Assembly: GCA_035483935.1 (NCBI GenBank)
Contig: DATHPK010000068.1
Coordinates: 1 to 21,973, forward strand
Reading direction: 5' to 3'
Length of the DNA: 21,973 bases
Source of the DNA: Bog-473 sp035483935
GTDB lineage: Bacteria > Actinomycetota > Acidimicrobiia > Acidimicrobiales > RAAP-2
The position numbers and the translations under genes were made by a program. Below the pieces are notes generated by a model. That model had not been told where the DNA came from. It did not search any database and was given only the letters and a program-made list of their open reading frames with translations. Below are positions 1 through 7,476 of the stretch, one piece after another. Each line of letters opens with the position of its first letter. Position 1 is the stretch's first letter.

Positions 1-414
1 ATGGTGGCCGACGACGAGCGCGAGGGCGGCCGTCGCGTGCTCTTGAACTACGGCCACACGTTGGGCCACGCCCTCGAGGGCGCCGCCCGGGCCGACCATC
101 ACGCCTGGGACCTGCGCCACGGCGAGGCCGTGGCCATCGGCCTGCTCTTCGCCGCGCAGTTGGCCCGGAGGCTCGGCCGCATCGACGAGGCGCGCGTCGA
201 GCAGCACCGAGACGTGATCGGCAGCTTCGACCTCCCGACGGACCTTCCCCCCGGCGCCGACGCCGGGGAGATTCTCGGGTTCATGGCCCGCGACAAGAAG
301 GCGCAACAGGACCTCACCTTCGTCCTCGACGGTCCGAACGGAGTGGAGCCCGTGCGGGGCGTGGCCGCCTCCGACGTGGTCGCTACCCTGGCGGCCATGG
401 GTGCGCGCCGGTGA
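1..414 (+). CDS. aroB: 3-dehydroquinate synthase, C-terminal part (5' truncated by window)
   Basis: This is the C-terminal 137 residues of 3-dehydroquinate synthase, the second shikimate-pathway enzyme, which converts DAHP to 3-dehydroquinate using NAD+ and a divalent metal in the cytoplasm. The family signature LNYGHTLGHALE lies near residues 15-26 of the fragment, followed by HGEAVAIGLLFA; the histidines in these two stretches are the usual metal ligands. A late ARDKKAQQDLTFVL stretch matches the conserved KKxxxGxxxFVL region. The first in-window codon happens to be ATG, but the family is about 350-370 residues long, so the true start lies upstream of the window. aroQ follows after 19 bases, so the two shikimate steps are adjacent and probably cotranscribed. 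Confidence 0.95.
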   Translation: MVADDEREGGRRVLLNYGHTLGHALEGAARADHHAWDLRHGEAVAIGLLFAAQLARRLGRIDEARVEQHRDVIGSFDLPTDLPPGADAGEILGFMARDKKAQQDLTFVLDGPNGVEPVRGVAASDVVATLAAMGARR

Positions 415-433
415 CCAACAGGAGCGGAAGCCG

Positions 434-880
434 ATGACTCAGGTCCTTCTTCTCTCCGGCCCCAACCTGAACCTTCTGGGCGAGCGCGAGCCCGACATCT
501 ACGGCACCGCCACCCTCGACGACCACGTCAAGCGGGCGGAGGCAGCCGCCGCCGGCCACGGACTCGAGCTGCGGCACATCCAGTCGAACCACGAGGGCGA
601 GCTGATCGACGCGGTGCACGCCGCCCGCGGCAGCGCCGACGCCATGATCATCAACGCGGGCGCGCTCAGCCACACCTCGTGGTCGCTCCACGATGCGGTC
701 GCCGCCTTCGAAGGCCCCGTCGTCGAGTTGCACATCTCGAACCCCGCCGCCCGCGAGCCGTTCCGTCACATTTCGGTCCTGGCCCCGGTCGCCAGCGGCG
801 TGGTCGCCGGGTTCGGGGGGCTGGGCTATGCACTGGCCGTCGATGCCGTCGCCGCACTGTTGAAGGGAGCCGAGGCATGA
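434..880 (+). CDS. aroQ: Type II 3-dehydroquinate dehydratase
   Basis: Type II dehydroquinase, 148 residues, a dodecameric cytoplasmic enzyme that dehydrates 3-dehydroquinate to 3-dehydroshikimate. The motif GPNLNLLGEREPDIYG holds the catalytic Arg18 and Tyr23; Asn74 lies in INAG, and His100 in ELHISN is the proton-transfer histidine. The usual AYTHTS is ALSHTS here, a mild change next to the active site. I chose the ATG at 434 because AGGAG at 420-424 sits 9 bases upstream and the protein then begins directly at the family N-terminus (MTQVLLLSGPN); an in-frame GTG at 401 would overlap aroB and has no such site. The stop overlaps the next start as ATGA, suggesting translational coupling. Confidence 0.96.
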   Translation: MTQVLLLSGPNLNLLGEREPDIYGTATLDDHVKRAEAAAAGHGLELRHIQSNHEGELIDAVHAARGSADAMIINAGALSHTSWSLHDAVAAFEGPVVELHISNPAAREPFRHISVLAPVASGVVAGFGGLGYALAVDAVAALLKGAEA

Positions 881-2034
881 GCACCAACCCCTACACCCCG
901 TCCACGGCGGCGCTCCCGCCGCTTACCGTCACGGGCCGACTCGATCGCCTGCGCGCCGCCTTCGACGAGCACGAGATCGATGCCTTGGTCGTGACGACGT
1001 TGGCCAACGTCCGCTACCTGACCGGCTTCGCGGGCTCCGCCGGCGTCCTCACCGTCACGAGGGACGCCGCCCTGCTGACGACGGACGGCCGCTACCGCAC
1101 GCAGTCCGCGGAGCAGGTCGAGAAGTCCGGTGCGTCGCCGCAGGTCGACATCACCATCGGCCCCGTCGCCGAGCAGCGCAAGGCGGCCCAGACGCTCCTT
1201 ACCGACGCCGCCCGCCCGTCCGACCGCATCGGCCTCGAGGCCGACCAGGTCTCCTGGAGCGCGCAGCGCACGTGGGCCGACCTCCTCGGCGAAGGCCGGC
1301 TCGTTGCCACCTCGAACGCGGTCGAGGCCCTGCGCGAGCGTAAGGACGAAGCGGAGATCGCGCGCATGGAGCGTGCGGCCGCCATTGCCGACGCCGCGCT
1401 GTTCGAGACGCTCCCGCTGATGGGTCAGGGCGTGACCGAGGAGCACTTCGCCCTCGAGCTCGATACGGCGATGCGCCGTCACGGCGCCGAGAGCACCGCC
1501 TTCGAGACGATCGTCGCCGCCGGTGAGAACTCGGCCAAGCCGCACCACCGCCCCGGTGGTCGCCGCATCGCGCCCGGCGACGCTGTCGTGGTCGATTTCG
1601 GCGCCACCTACGAGGGCTACCGCTCGGACATGACACGTACGTTCTGCGTCAACGAGGACCCCACCGGTGAGCTCGCGCGCATCTTCAGCGTCGTGCAGAC
1701 GTCCCAAGCCGCCGGGGCCGAAGCCGTGAAGCCGGGCATCAGCGTCAAAGAGGTCGACGACGTCTGCCGCCGCATCATCGCGGATGCCGGCTGGGCCGAC
1801 CGCTTCGAGCACGGCACGGGTCACGGCGTCGGGCTCGATATCCACGAGGCGCCGACGGTGTCCCAGTTGGGCACTGCTATCCTCGCCCCCGGATTCGTCG
1901 TCACCGTTGAGCCTGGTGTCTATGTGCCCGGGCACGGCGGCGTCCGCGTCGAGGACACCCTGGTTGTCACCGAGGACGGCGCCCGCGCACTCACCCGATT
2001 CACGAAGGACATCCATGGCAGTCTCGACCAATGA
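877..2034 (+). CDS. pepQ: M24 family Xaa-Pro aminopeptidase/dipeptidase
   Basis: A 385-residue metallopeptidase of the M24 (pita-bread) family, which cleaves peptides at X-Pro bonds. The N-terminal creatinase-like domain covers about residues 20-150 (VRYLTGFAGSAGVL is typical), and the catalytic domain follows. All five dimetal ligands are visible: Asp240 (VDFGA), Asp251 (SDMTRTF), His316 (GTGHGVGL), Glu345 (TVEPGVY) and Glu359 (RVEDTL). The ATG at 877 overlaps the aroQ stop and has AAGGGAG at 863-869. The last 20 bases overlap efp, and this aroQ-peptidase-efp-nusB order is widely conserved in Gram-positive bacteria. The sequence alone does not separate aminopeptidase P from prolidase specificity, so pepQ is a synteny-based symbol. 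Confidence 0.92.
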   Translation: MSTNPYTPSTAALPPLTVTGRLDRLRAAFDEHEIDALVVTTLANVRYLTGFAGSAGVLTVTRDAALLTTDGRYRTQSAEQVEKSGASPQVDITIGPVAEQRKAAQTLLTDAARPSDRIGLEADQVSWSAQRTWADLLGEGRLVATSNAVEALRERKDEAEIARMERAAAIADAALFETLPLMGQGVTEEHFALELDTAMRRHGAESTAFETIVAAGENSAKPHHRPGGRRIAPGDAVVVDFGATYEGYRSDMTRTFCVNEDPTGELARIFSVVQTSQAAGAEAVKPGISVKEVDDVCRRIIADAGWADRFEHGTGHGVGLDIHEAPTVSQLGTAILAPGFVVTVEPGVYVPGHGGVRVEDTLVVTEDGARALTRFTKDIHGSLDQ

Positions 2035-2575
2035 CCTGAAGAACGGCATGAGCCTGGACCTCCCCGAGGGCCTGTTCAGCGTCGTCGAGTTCCAGCACGT
2101 CAAGCCGGGCAAGGGCGGCGCCTTCGTGCGCACCAAGCTGAAGAACGTGCGCAGCGGCGCCGTCATCGAGCGCACCTACCGGGCGGACGAGAAGCTCGAG
2201 CAGGCCATCATCGACAAGCGCGACATGCAGTTCCTCTACCGCGACGGCGCGGACTTCGTCTTCATGGACACGACGAGCTACGAGCAGATGACCGCCTCGC
2301 CCGACTCACTGGGCGACGCGCCGAACTACCTCAAGGAAGGCGACGCGGCGAACCTGCAGATGTACAACGGCGAGATCGTCGGCGTCGAACTCCCCGCCGC
2401 TGTCGAGCTCGCGGTCAGCGAGACCGAGCCCGGCATCCAGGGCGACCGGGTCTCGGGCGCGCGCAAGCCCGCCACGTTGCAGACCGGACTCGTGGTCCAG
2501 GTGCCGCTCTTCGTGAACATCGGCGACGTGATCAAGGTCGACACGCGCTCGGGCGACTACCTGACGCGGGCCTGA
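2015..2575 (+). CDS. efp: Translation elongation factor P
   Basis: EF-P, 186 residues, binds between the P and E sites of the ribosome and relieves stalling at polyproline. The three-domain architecture is complete: a KOW-like domain I with the loop VKPGKGGAFVRTKLKNV, whose tip lysine is Lys33; a domain II OB fold (RDGADFVFMDTTSYEQ); and a C-terminal domain with the signature KPATLQTGLVVQVPLF and the ending VDTRSGDYLTRA. The start at 2015 lies inside the 3' end of the upstream peptidase gene with AAGGA at 2005-2009. The residue after KG at the tip is Gly, whereas the palindromic PGKGP loop described for many actinobacteria has Pro. No modification enzyme (EpmA/B, EarP, YmfI) is in the window. 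Confidence 0.97.
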   Translation: MAVSTNDLKNGMSLDLPEGLFSVVEFQHVKPGKGGAFVRTKLKNVRSGAVIERTYRADEKLEQAIIDKRDMQFLYRDGADFVFMDTTSYEQMTASPDSLGDAPNYLKEGDAANLQMYNGEIVGVELPAAVELAVSETEPGIQGDRVSGARKPATLQTGLVVQVPLFVNIGDVIKVDTRSGDYLTRA

Positions 2576-2584
2576 CGGCCCGTC
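2563..2584 (+). terminator. GC-rich hairpin over the efp stop codon, possible attenuating terminator
   Basis: GGGCC (2568-2572) can pair with GGCCC (2577-2581) around a TGAC loop, extended by GAC/GTC after a 2-base bulge. The hairpin includes the efp stop. No T-tract follows, so it would be at best a weak intrinsic terminator or an mRNA-stability element before nusB. Confidence 0.25.
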
Positions 2585-2626
2585 GCCTCGTCGTTCCGCC
2601 GGGACCTTGTCCGAGGCGCCCTTTTC

Positions 2627-3061
2627 ATGCCCCCACCACCGCCTCCGGCCGCCGACGCCGACGCCGCCCCCCGCCACCAGCAACGCGAACGCGCGTTGTC
2701 GCTCCTCTATGAGGCGGAGCTGAAGGGCGAAGACCCCATCACGGTGGCCGACGCCTTGGCGGTCCCGCCCGACCCCTATGTGCGCACGCTCCTCGAGCAC
2801 AGCGTCGCCACGAAGGAGGAGGCCGAGCGACGCATCGCTGCCGCCTCGGTGGGCTGGCCCCTCGACCGCATGGCCGTCATCGACCGGCTCGTCCTCCGGC
2901 TCGCCATTGCCGAGCTGCTCGACCCGGAGGGCCCGCCTCGGGCCGTCGTCATCGACGAGGCCGTCGAGCTGGCCAAGACCTATTCGACCGACGAATCGGG
3001 GCGCTTCGTCAACGGCATTCTCTCGACCGTCGCCCCCGACCTCGGGCCGCCCGCCGCCTGA
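2627..3061 (+). CDS. nusB: Transcription antitermination factor NusB
   Basis: NusB, 144 residues, an all-helical RNA-binding protein that pairs with NusE (ribosomal protein S10) on boxA RNA to prevent premature termination in rRNA operons. Recognisable family features are the first helix RHQQRERALSLLYEAEL, the central helix WPLDRMAVIDRLVLRLAIAELL, and the C-terminal signature VVIDEAVELAKTYSTDESGRFVNGILSTV. The first 15 residues are proline-rich and not part of the fold. The ATG at 2627 is the first in-frame start; only a weak GAGG at 2613-2616 lies upstream. It sits 51 bases after efp and runs towards the minus-strand gene at 3074, so it is the last gene of the aroB-efp group. Confidence 0.93.
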   Translation: MPPPPPPAADADAAPRHQQRERALSLLYEAELKGEDPITVADALAVPPDPYVRTLLEHSVATKEEAERRIAAASVGWPLDRMAVIDRLVLRLAIAELLDPEGPPRAVVIDEAVELAKTYSTDESGRFVNGILSTVAPDLGPPAA

Positions 3062-3073
3062 GACGGCCGCCGA

Positions 3074-3277
3074 TCAGCGTTTGCGCCGGTCGTGCCTCGA
3101 CTGGGCCCTCTTGGCCTTCGTGGTGCGCCGGCTCGTGTCGTGGTGCGCCGGGTTCTGGTGCAGATGCTCCTGCTCGTACTCGTCGACCTCCGACCGTCGC
3201 CGGCGGGCGGCGAAGCCGCCGAGCCCCCCCACGACCAAGATGACCGCGAGGATGCTGAAGATCAGGACGTAGAACAT
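3074..3277 (-). CDS. Small single-pass membrane protein of unknown function
   Basis: A 67-residue protein encoded on the minus strand, convergent with nusB and divergent from pyrR. Residues 2-24 form one strongly hydrophobic segment (FYVLIFSILAVILVVGGLGG), followed by RRRR at 25-28, which would stay cytoplasmic by the positive-inside rule. Next comes an acidic stretch SEVDEYEQE and then a strongly basic, histidine-containing tail rich in Arg and Lys. This order of membrane helix, basic anchor and charged tail is unlikely from chance reading of GC-rich DNA. The ATG at 3277 is the first start after an in-frame TAA and has no clear Shine-Dalgarno; TCTAAT (3288-3283 on this strand) just upstream could be a -10 box for a leaderless transcript. 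I do not recognise a family and assign no function. Confidence 0.62.
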   Translation of the reverse strand: MFYVLIFSILAVILVVGGLGGFAARRRRSEVDEYEQEHLHQNPAHHDTSRRTTKAKRAQSRHDRRKR

Positions 3278-3384
3278 GCGCCATTAGAGCATGGCCGTTT
3301 CGGGTGCAGAGGGGGCGGTGGAACGCTTCGGCACGGTGCGGGCTTTTTTGCGCTTGCCCCTGTCGGAGCCGGCCCCGGTCGCGC

Positions 3385-3390
3385 TAAAGT
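3385..3390 (+). promoter_or_regulatory. Candidate -10 box of the pyr operon promoter
   Basis: TAAAGT matches the TANNNT form of sigma-A-type -10 boxes, and is one of few AT-rich hexamers in the 165-base region between the minus-strand gene and pyrR. Transcription would start near 3397-3400, so the RNA would open almost exactly at the lower stem of the PyrR-type hairpin (3401). No convincing -35 box is visible at the right spacing. The rest of 3278-3384 holds a T6 tract (3344-3349) without a stem and nothing else I can name. Confidence 0.45.
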
Positions 3391-3400
3391 CGTGACCTGA

Positions 3401-3431
3401 CCGTGAAGTGGGTCCCGTGAGGCTCACACGG
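3401..3431 (+). promoter_or_regulatory. PyrR-binding RNA hairpin in the pyrR leader
   Basis: The RNA can fold as a lower stem CCGU/ACGG (3401-3404 with 3428-3431), a 5' purine bulge GAA (3405-3407), a 7-pair upper stem (3408-3414 with 3421-3427) and a six-base loop CCGUGA (3415-3420). The upper part reads UCCCGUGAGGCU (3413-3424), a full match to the UCCNGNGAGGYU core of the PyrR-binding consensus known from Bacillus. The pyrR Shine-Dalgarno AGGAGG (3433-3438) starts two bases after the stem. In Mycobacterium smegmatis PyrR acts by translational repression at such a site, so UMP-bound PyrR is likely to block ribosome entry here. No alternative antiterminator or terminator fold is visible. Confidence 0.8.
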
Positions 3432-3442
3432 CAGGAGGAATA

Positions 3443-4015
3443 GTGGCCGAACGCGAGCGCAGTCATACGCGGCCCCTCGGGGGTGTGTTCGTGGCCCATT
3501 CCCAAGTGATGACCTCGGCGGACGTCCAGCGCGCCCTGACCCGGATGGCGCACGAGGTCGTCGAGCGCAACGGGGGACTGTCCGACGTCATCCTGATCGG
3601 CCTGCAGACCGGCGGCGTGCCGCTGGCCACGAAGATGGCCGAGGTCCTCCGCCAGATCGAGGCCGCCGACGAGCTTCAAGTCGGAAGCCTCGACGTGGCC
3701 TTCTACCGCGACGACATCGGGCTCCGCCCCGTGCTCCCCGAAGCGGTGACCGACGTCCCCGTCGACCTCGCCGGCCGGATCGTCGTGCTGGTGGACGACG
3801 TGCTCTTCACGGGGCGGACGATCCGGGCCGCCCTCAATGCCCTCAACGATTACGGCCGTGCCAAGGCGGTCCAGCTCGCGGTCATGGTCGACCGGGGCCA
3901 CCGCGAACTGCCCATTCGCCCCGACTTCGTGGGCAAGAACCTGCCGACCCGACGCGAGGAGATGGTCGACGTCGGCGAAGACGGCGTCTGGATCGGCACC
4001 CTGGAGGACCGGTGA
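3443..4015 (+). CDS. pyrR: Bifunctional pyr operon regulator / uracil phosphoribosyltransferase PyrR
   Basis: PyrR, 190 residues, binds pyr leader RNA when charged with UMP and also has uracil phosphoribosyltransferase activity. The type I phosphoribosyltransferase fold shows the PRPP loop VVLVDDVLFTGRT (about 114-126), the PPi loop IGLQTGGVPLA (52-62), the YRDD segment (88-91) and the C-terminal LPIRPDFVGKNLPT region. The GTG at 3443 has a strong AGGAGG at 3433-3438. It is the first gene of the pyr operon and overlaps pyrB by four bases (GTGA). Its own leader carries a matching PyrR-type hairpin, consistent with autoregulation of the operon by pyrimidine nucleotides. Confidence 0.96.
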   Translation: MAERERSHTRPLGGVFVAHSQVMTSADVQRALTRMAHEVVERNGGLSDVILIGLQTGGVPLATKMAEVLRQIEAADELQVGSLDVAFYRDDIGLRPVLPEAVTDVPVDLAGRIVVLVDDVLFTGRTIRAALNALNDYGRAKAVQLAVMVDRGHRELPIRPDFVGKNLPTRREEMVDVGEDGVWIGTLEDR

Positions 4016-5004
4016 GCGGGCCACAGCACCTCCTCTCGGTGGCCGATCTCGGCCGTGACGGTGTCGCCGAGGTCCTCCGCGTCGCCGAGTCCTTCGCCGA
4101 GGTCGAACGCCGCTCGGTGCCGAAGGTCCCGACCCTGCGGGGCAAGGTGATCGCCACCCTCTTCTTCGAGGAGTCGACTAGGACCCGCCTTTCCTTCGAG
4201 ACCGCGGCCAAGCGCCTGTCGGCCGACGTCCTCTCCCTCGCCGTCGCCAGCTCGTCGGTCAAGAAGGGAGAGAGCCTGCGTGACACCGTCGAGACGGTCG
4301 AGGCGATGGGCATCGACGCCATGATCATCCGCCACTCCTCTGCCGGCGCGCCGCATCAGGTGGCCCGCTGGGTCGAGCGCGCCCGCGTGGTCAATGCGGG
4401 CGACGGTTGGCACGAGCACCCGACGCAGGCGCTGCTCGACTGCTTCACGGTGCGCCAGGTGCTGGCTGAGCGCAAGGGCGCGGCGCCCGAAGAGCTAGGC
4501 ATCGCCTGCTTCGAGGGGCTCCGTGTCCTGATCGTCGGTGACGTCCGCCACAGCCGGGTGGCCCGTTCGCAGGTCCTGGCCTACAGCGCGCTCGGCGCCC
4601 GGGTCACCCTGGCGTCTCCGGGCAGCCTGCTCCCGCCGTCGCTCGAGGGATGGCCCGTCGAGGTGGCGGCGGACTTCGACGAGGCGCTGAACGACGCCGA
4701 CGTCGTGTCCCTGCTCCGCCTCCAGGCCGAGCGGGGGAGCGGCTCCTTCGTGCCGAGCCTGCGCGAATACACGGCGGGTTGGGGCCTGACGGCGCGCCGG
4801 GTGGCCCGCCTGCGCGACGACGCCATCGTCACGCACCCGGGCCCGATGGTGCGCGGCGTCGAGATCGCCTCGGACGTCGCGGATCTGCCGCGCACGGTGG
4901 TCACCCAGCAAGTGGCGAACGGCGTCGCCGTGCGCATGGCGATCCTGTTCCTGCTGCTCGGCGGCGAGCTGCCTGGTGTGGCGGAGGTGCCGGCCGTTGC
5001 ATGA
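4012..5004 (+). CDS. pyrB: Aspartate carbamoyltransferase catalytic subunit
   Basis: PyrB, 330 residues, joins carbamoyl phosphate and aspartate to give carbamoyl aspartate, the committed step of pyrimidine synthesis. Carbamoyl phosphate-binding residues are in FFEESTRTRLSFE (STRT at 55-58) and in SSVKKGES (Lys84/Lys85). HEHPTQALLD is at 134-143, the aspartate-binding LLRLQ loop is present, and the C-terminal THPGPMVRGVEI is intact. No regulatory PyrI gene is in the window, as expected for this type. The start is GTG at 4012, overlapping the pyrR stop by four bases, with GGAGG at 4003-4007 inside pyrR. The next gene overlaps it by eight bases, so translation is probably coupled through the operon. 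Confidence 0.97.
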   Translation: MSGPQHLLSVADLGRDGVAEVLRVAESFAEVERRSVPKVPTLRGKVIATLFFEESTRTRLSFETAAKRLSADVLSLAVASSSVKKGESLRDTVETVEAMGIDAMIIRHSSAGAPHQVARWVERARVVNAGDGWHEHPTQALLDCFTVRQVLAERKGAAPEELGIACFEGLRVLIVGDVRHSRVARSQVLAYSALGARVTLASPGSLLPPSLEGWPVEVAADFDEALNDADVVSLLRLQAERGSGSFVPSLREYTAGWGLTARRVARLRDDAIVTHPGPMVRGVEIASDVADLPRTVVTQQVANGVAVRMAILFLLLGGELPGVAEVPAVA

Positions 5005-6325
5005 GCAAGAGGTCACGCTGGTCGTCCGCGGCGGATCGGTCGTCGGCCCCGATGGGCTGACCCGTGCCGACGTGGCGGTCGGTGGAGGGAGGGTCGTCGG
5101 CCTGGCGGACTCGATCGACCCACCCAAGGGAGCGACCGTCCTCGACGCCGGCGGTTGCCTGGTGGGGCCGGGCCTGGTCGACCTGCACACCCACCTCCGC
5201 CAGCCCGGGCGCGAGGAGGCCGAGACGATCGAGACCGGGGCGCGGGCCGCCGCGCTCGGTGGCTACACGGCCGTCGTCGCCATGCCCAACACCGAGCCGC
5301 CCATCGACTCGGCCGGCGTGGTCCGCGAGATCCTCGACCTCGCCGACGGTTGTGCCGCCGAGGTCGCCGTCTCGGGCGCCATCACGCTGGGACGAGCGGG
5401 CCGGGCGCTGGCGCCGATGGGCGAGCTGGCTGCGCTGGGCGTGACGCTCTTCACCGACGACGGCGCGGGGGTGCAGGACGGTGCGCTCATGCGGCGCGCG
5501 CTGGACTACGCGAAGGGCCTCGGCGTGACGCTGGCCCAGCACTGCGAGGACAGTTGCCTCGCCGACGGCGGCGCCATGCACGAGGGCGAATGGTCCAGCC
5601 GGCTGGGGATCCCCGGCATGCCGGCTGCGGCCGAGGAGGCGATGGTGGCGCGCGACATCGCCTTGGTGCGCCTGACCGGCGCCCCGGTCCACTTCCTCCA
5701 CCTCTCGACGGCCGGCTCGGTCGACCTGGTGCGCCTGGCGAAGGCGGAAGGCCTGGCCGTGACGGCCGAGGCGGCGCCGCACCACATGCTGCTCACGCAC
5801 GCGCAGGTCGCCGGCTACGACCCCGTCTTCAAGGTGAACCCGCCGCTGCGCACCGACGAGGACGTTGCAGCGGTGGTGGCGGGGCTGTGCGACGGCACCA
5901 TCGACGCCGTCGCCACCGATCACGCGCCGCACGCGCCCGAGGCCAAGGACGTGCCGTTCGACCAGGCGCCCCCCGGCATGCTCGGGCTGCAGACGGCGCT
6001 GCCGATCGCCTGGGAGGTGCTGTCGCCGCGTCTCGGGCCCGAGCGGGTCTTCGCGTTGATGAGCGCGCAGCCGGCGGCCATCGCGCGGCTGACGGCGACC
6101 GACCCGAGGCCTAGCGGCCACAGCGCACAGGGAGGACCGGTCGAACGGGGTGCTGCGGCCAACCTCTGCGTGTTCGACCCCGCCGCCACGACCCTGGTGG
6201 AACCGGGGCGGCTGGCCAGCCGCAGCCGCAACACGCCGTACGCGGGGCGCACCTTCCAGGGCGCGGTGCGCCACACCGTGCTGCGCGGTGAGCCGGTCGT
6301 GATCGACGCGGTGGCACAGCGATGA
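4997..6325 (+). CDS. pyrC: Dihydroorotase (type I class)
   Basis: PyrC, 442 residues, cyclises carbamoyl aspartate to dihydroorotate. It is an amidohydrolase with metal ligands His64 and His66 in DLHTHLRQPG, the FTDDGAG segment with Asp154/Asp155, LHLST, AEAAPHHMLLT, FKVNPPLR, and catalytic Asp308 in ATDHAPH. The FTDDG segment in place of a carboxylated lysine fits the Aquifex-like type I enzymes. I chose the TTG at 4997, because GGAGGT at 4983-4988 is 8 bases upstream and the protein then starts close to the family N-terminus. An in-frame GTG at 4976 would put the ribosome-binding site inside the gene. It overlaps pyrB by eight bases and carA by four (ATGA). Confidence 0.95.
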   Translation: MHEQEVTLVVRGGSVVGPDGLTRADVAVGGGRVVGLADSIDPPKGATVLDAGGCLVGPGLVDLHTHLRQPGREEAETIETGARAAALGGYTAVVAMPNTEPPIDSAGVVREILDLADGCAAEVAVSGAITLGRAGRALAPMGELAALGVTLFTDDGAGVQDGALMRRALDYAKGLGVTLAQHCEDSCLADGGAMHEGEWSSRLGIPGMPAAAEEAMVARDIALVRLTGAPVHFLHLSTAGSVDLVRLAKAEGLAVTAEAAPHHMLLTHAQVAGYDPVFKVNPPLRTDEDVAAVVAGLCDGTIDAVATDHAPHAPEAKDVPFDQAPPGMLGLQTALPIAWEVLSPRLGPERVFALMSAQPAAIARLTATDPRPSGHSAQGGPVERGAAANLCVFDPAATTLVEPGRLASRSRNTPYAGRTFQGAVRHTVLRGEPVVIDAVAQR

Positions 6326-7476
6326 CGGCGGTCGCCGAGCCGCAACAGCGGACGTCCGCCCTGCTGGTCACGGCGGACGGTGCGGTGTTCACCGGGGAGG
6401 CCGCCGGCGCGGTTGTGCCGGTCGCGACGGGCGAGCTCGTCTTCAACACGGCGATGAGCGGCTACCAAGAGGTGATCACCGACCCGTCGTACGCCGGACA
6501 GGTGATCTCGTTCACCAGCACGCATATCGGCAACTACGGCACGAACGCGGCGGACGACGAGGCGCTCGTGCCGCACTGCCGAGGCGTCGTCGTGTGCGAC
6601 CTGGCCGACGTGCCGTCGAATTGGCGGGCCACCGAGGCCCTCGAGCCGTTCCTGCGGCGTCACGGCGTGCCCGCCATGACCGGCGTGGATACCCGGCGGC
6701 TCGCCCGTCACGTGCGCGTGGCCGGCGCCGTGCCCTGCGCGTTCGGGACCGCGTCCGAGCGCGAGCTGAGGGACGCGGCCGCCGCCGCCCTCGGCACGGA
6801 CGGGATGGACCTGGTGAGCGGGGTGACCGCATCGATGCCGAGCGTGCATCCCTACAGCGGTGCCGGCGGTCGCGGCGCCCCGGACGCCGGCCTGCGCGTC
6901 GTCGCCTACGACTTCGGCGTCAAGACGACGATGGTGCGACTGCTGACGACCCTGGGGACGGTCACGGTCGTGCCGGCGGGGACGACGGCCGACGAGGTCC
7001 TGGCGCTCGAGCCCGACGGCGTCTTCCTCTCCAACGGCCCGGGCGACCCGGCCGCGTTGCCCGGGCCGGCGGCGGCCGTCGCCGACCTGGTCGGGCGCGT
7101 GCCCATCTTCGGGATCTGCCTCGGCCACCAGATCCTCGCCACCGCGCTCGGCGGCACGACCTACAAGCTGCCGTTCGGCCACCACGGCGCCAACCACCCC
7201 GTGCAGCGCCTCGAGACCGGCGTCGTCGAGATCACGAGCCAGAACCACAACTACGCCGTCGCCGCCGGCTCGATCCCCGACGCCGAGACGACGCACGTGA
7301 ACCTGAACGACGGGGTGGTGGAGGGGTTCCGCTCGCTGAAGGCGCCGGCCTTCTCGGTGCAGTACCACCCGGAGGCCGCACCCGGGCCCCACGACGCGCG
7401 CTACCTGTTCGGCGCGTTCCGCGACCTCATGCTGGCCGATCCCACCGCAGCCGCCCGCGCCGCCGGGGCGCGCTAG
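6322..7476 (+). CDS. carA: Carbamoyl phosphate synthase small (glutaminase) subunit
   Basis: CarA, 384 residues, hydrolyses glutamine and channels ammonia to CarB for carbamoyl phosphate, which feeds both pyrimidine and arginine synthesis. The N-terminal domain has ELVFNTAMSGYQEVITDPSY and HIGNYGTN. The class I amidotransferase domain starts near residue 190 (VVAYDFGVK) and holds FLSNGPGDP, the nucleophile Cys266 in FGICLGHQ, and His349/Glu351 in QYHPEA. The start ATG overlaps the pyrC stop by four bases; there is no strong Shine-Dalgarno, so reinitiation from pyrC is likely. carB follows after 26 bases with its own site. Confidence 0.97.
   Translation: MTAVAEPQQRTSALLVTADGAVFTGEAAGAVVPVATGELVFNTAMSGYQEVITDPSYAGQVISFTSTHIGNYGTNAADDEALVPHCRGVVVCDLADVPSNWRATEALEPFLRRHGVPAMTGVDTRRLARHVRVAGAVPCAFGTASERELRDAAAAALGTDGMDLVSGVTASMPSVHPYSGAGGRGAPDAGLRVVAYDFGVKTTMVRLLTTLGTVTVVPAGTTADEVLALEPDGVFLSNGPGDPAALPGPAAAVADLVGRVPIFGICLGHQILATALGGTTYKLPFGHHGANHPVQRLETGVVEITSQNHNYAVAAGSIPDAETTHVNLNDGVVEGFRSLKAPAFSVQYHPEAAPGPHDARYLFGAFRDLMLADPTAAARAAGAR

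Noticed and set aside
2773..3061. nusB or neighbouring sequence as a convergent bidirectional terminator with the minus-strand gene
   Set aside because: Only a 5-pair GGCCG/CGGCC stem with a 14-base loop can be drawn across the nusB stop; too weak to call.
3344..3349. T6 tract as an intrinsic terminator before the pyr promoter
   Set aside because: No stable stem can be formed directly upstream of the T-run; the nearest pairings leave loops of one to three bases.
3284..3427. Basic minus-strand reading frame (GKRKKARTVPKRS) just upstream of the small membrane protein
   Set aside because: Its lysine-rich stretch comes from the T6 tract and its only likely start (GTG) lies in the PyrR hairpin. 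No Shine-Dalgarno or family match; it may be chance.
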